DNA of 64,000 bases, taken from Bacteroidia bacterium (lineage in GTDB: Bacteria; Bacteroidota; Bacteroidia; UKL13-3). Below are positions 63,768 to 64,000 of the stretch, one piece after another. Position numbers and translations under genes: made by a program. The notes beneath the pieces were generated by a model. It made no database searches. It was not told the DNA's origin and saw nothing but the letters and a program-made list of their open reading frames with translations. The first letter of the stretch is position 1; each line of letters opens with the position of its first letter. The stretch is from the NCBI GenBank assembly GCA_023151275.1, contig JAKLJI010000002.1, positions 152,800 to 216,799 on the forward strand, written 5' to 3'.

Positions 63768-64000
63768 GTGTTTTCAAAATCTTGTGAATATGGTATTCGT
63801 GCTGTAGTTTTCATCAGCAGTCGTAAAAATGAATCTCCAATCGTTAAAATCAATGAAATCGCTGAATCAGTTGAAGCACCCGCTTACTATACAAGTAAAA
63901 TACTTCAGCAACTTGTAAAACAAAAAATTATTGGCTCAATGAAAGGCCAGAATGGTGGGTTCTATATTGATGAAAATCTGAAAGAAATTCGATTAATTGA
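63768..64000 (+). CDS. Rrf2 family transcriptional regulator (cut by window edge)
   Basis: The first 77 codons of an Rrf2 protein, starting at GTG 63768. The winged helix reads FSKSCEYGIRAVVFISSRK, KINEIAESVEAPAYYTSKIL, QQLVKQKIIGSMKGQNGGFYI. The three cysteines that would show an Fe-S cluster (as in NsrR or IscR) lie beyond the edge. Placement after ric suggests it controls NO or Fe-S stress genes. Confidence 0.88.
   Translation, partial: MFSKSCEYGIRAVVFISSRKNESPIVKINEIAESVEAPAYYTSKILQQLVKQKIIGSMKGQNGGFYIDENLKEIRLI

Overview
The window comes from the chromosome of a Bacteroidota bacterium, probably an environmental member of the Flavobacteriales/Sphingobacteriales side of the phylum. The evidence is agreement across many genes: type IX secretion (T9SS) sorting domains of both type A and type B (gliding motility-associated) on secreted proteins, a b-type SdhC, a caa3-like cytochrome oxidase cluster with two subunit III genes, ctaA, ctaB, SCO, DUF420 and DCC proteins, many -7 elements of the form TAnnTTTG or TAnnTTCG placed a few bases before start codons, and almost no Shine-Dalgarno sequences. 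I saw no tRNA, rRNA, CRISPR array, insertion sequence or phage gene. The window is housekeeping-rich and about 93-95% coding.

Layout. 1-8.8 kb: tail of an unknown gene, recQ and a LolD-like ATPase (minus), sucC, a YciO/Sua5-like gene, three tandem paralogous secreted beta-barrel-like proteins (minus), and an asparaginase. 8.9-17.3 kb: gyrB, a class IV aminotransferase, thiolase, two small envelope proteins, a gene-poor stretch of about 0.9 kb, then a coupled operon of spermidine synthase-like protein, DHFR-like reductase and MTA/SAH nucleosidase. 17.3-30.3 kb: cvfB, glycosyltransferase and NhaD-like antiporter operon (minus), a secreted SGNH hydrolase, ruvB, an orphan histidine kinase, a lipid kinase, then a minus-strand run of pyrD, a cysteine-free IscA-like protein, an ABC permease, a CxxCH-containing secreted protein and an LtaS-like sulfatase.

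30.5-49 kb: sdhCAB (complex II), a large T9SS type B protein and ribE, then rpsF-rpsR-rplI (minus). dnaX follows, broken into two frames at a run of ten A residues, then DUF502 and UbiA-family genes, envelope genes (LMW phosphatase, PagL-like protein, LpoB/COG3014 pair), a thioredoxin-like lipoprotein, surE and a WD40 protein. 49-58.6 kb: a 12-gene respiratory cluster from a cytochrome c-CoxB fusion through coxA, ctaA, ctaB, two coxC, coxD, SCO, DUF420, DUF983 and DCC genes. 58.6-64 kb: recA and a short ssb (minus), a tyrosine phenol-lyase-like gene, a STAS-like protein, a fasciclin lipoprotein, and a Ric (YtfE/ScdA) gene followed by a truncated Rrf2 regulator.

The strongest signal for a second look is dnaX. 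The zero frame stops three codons after an A10 tract, and the whole tau-type C-terminal region continues in the -1 frame. This predicts that slippage makes the long form, the reverse of the E. coli arrangement. Other points are strong Shine-Dalgarno sequences restricted to rplI and rpsR, a perfect 19-bp palindrome inside the apparent cox promoter, a cysteine-less IscA homologue, a 10-bp tandem palindrome between ssb and the lyase gene, and a family of tandem secreted paralogues of unknown role.
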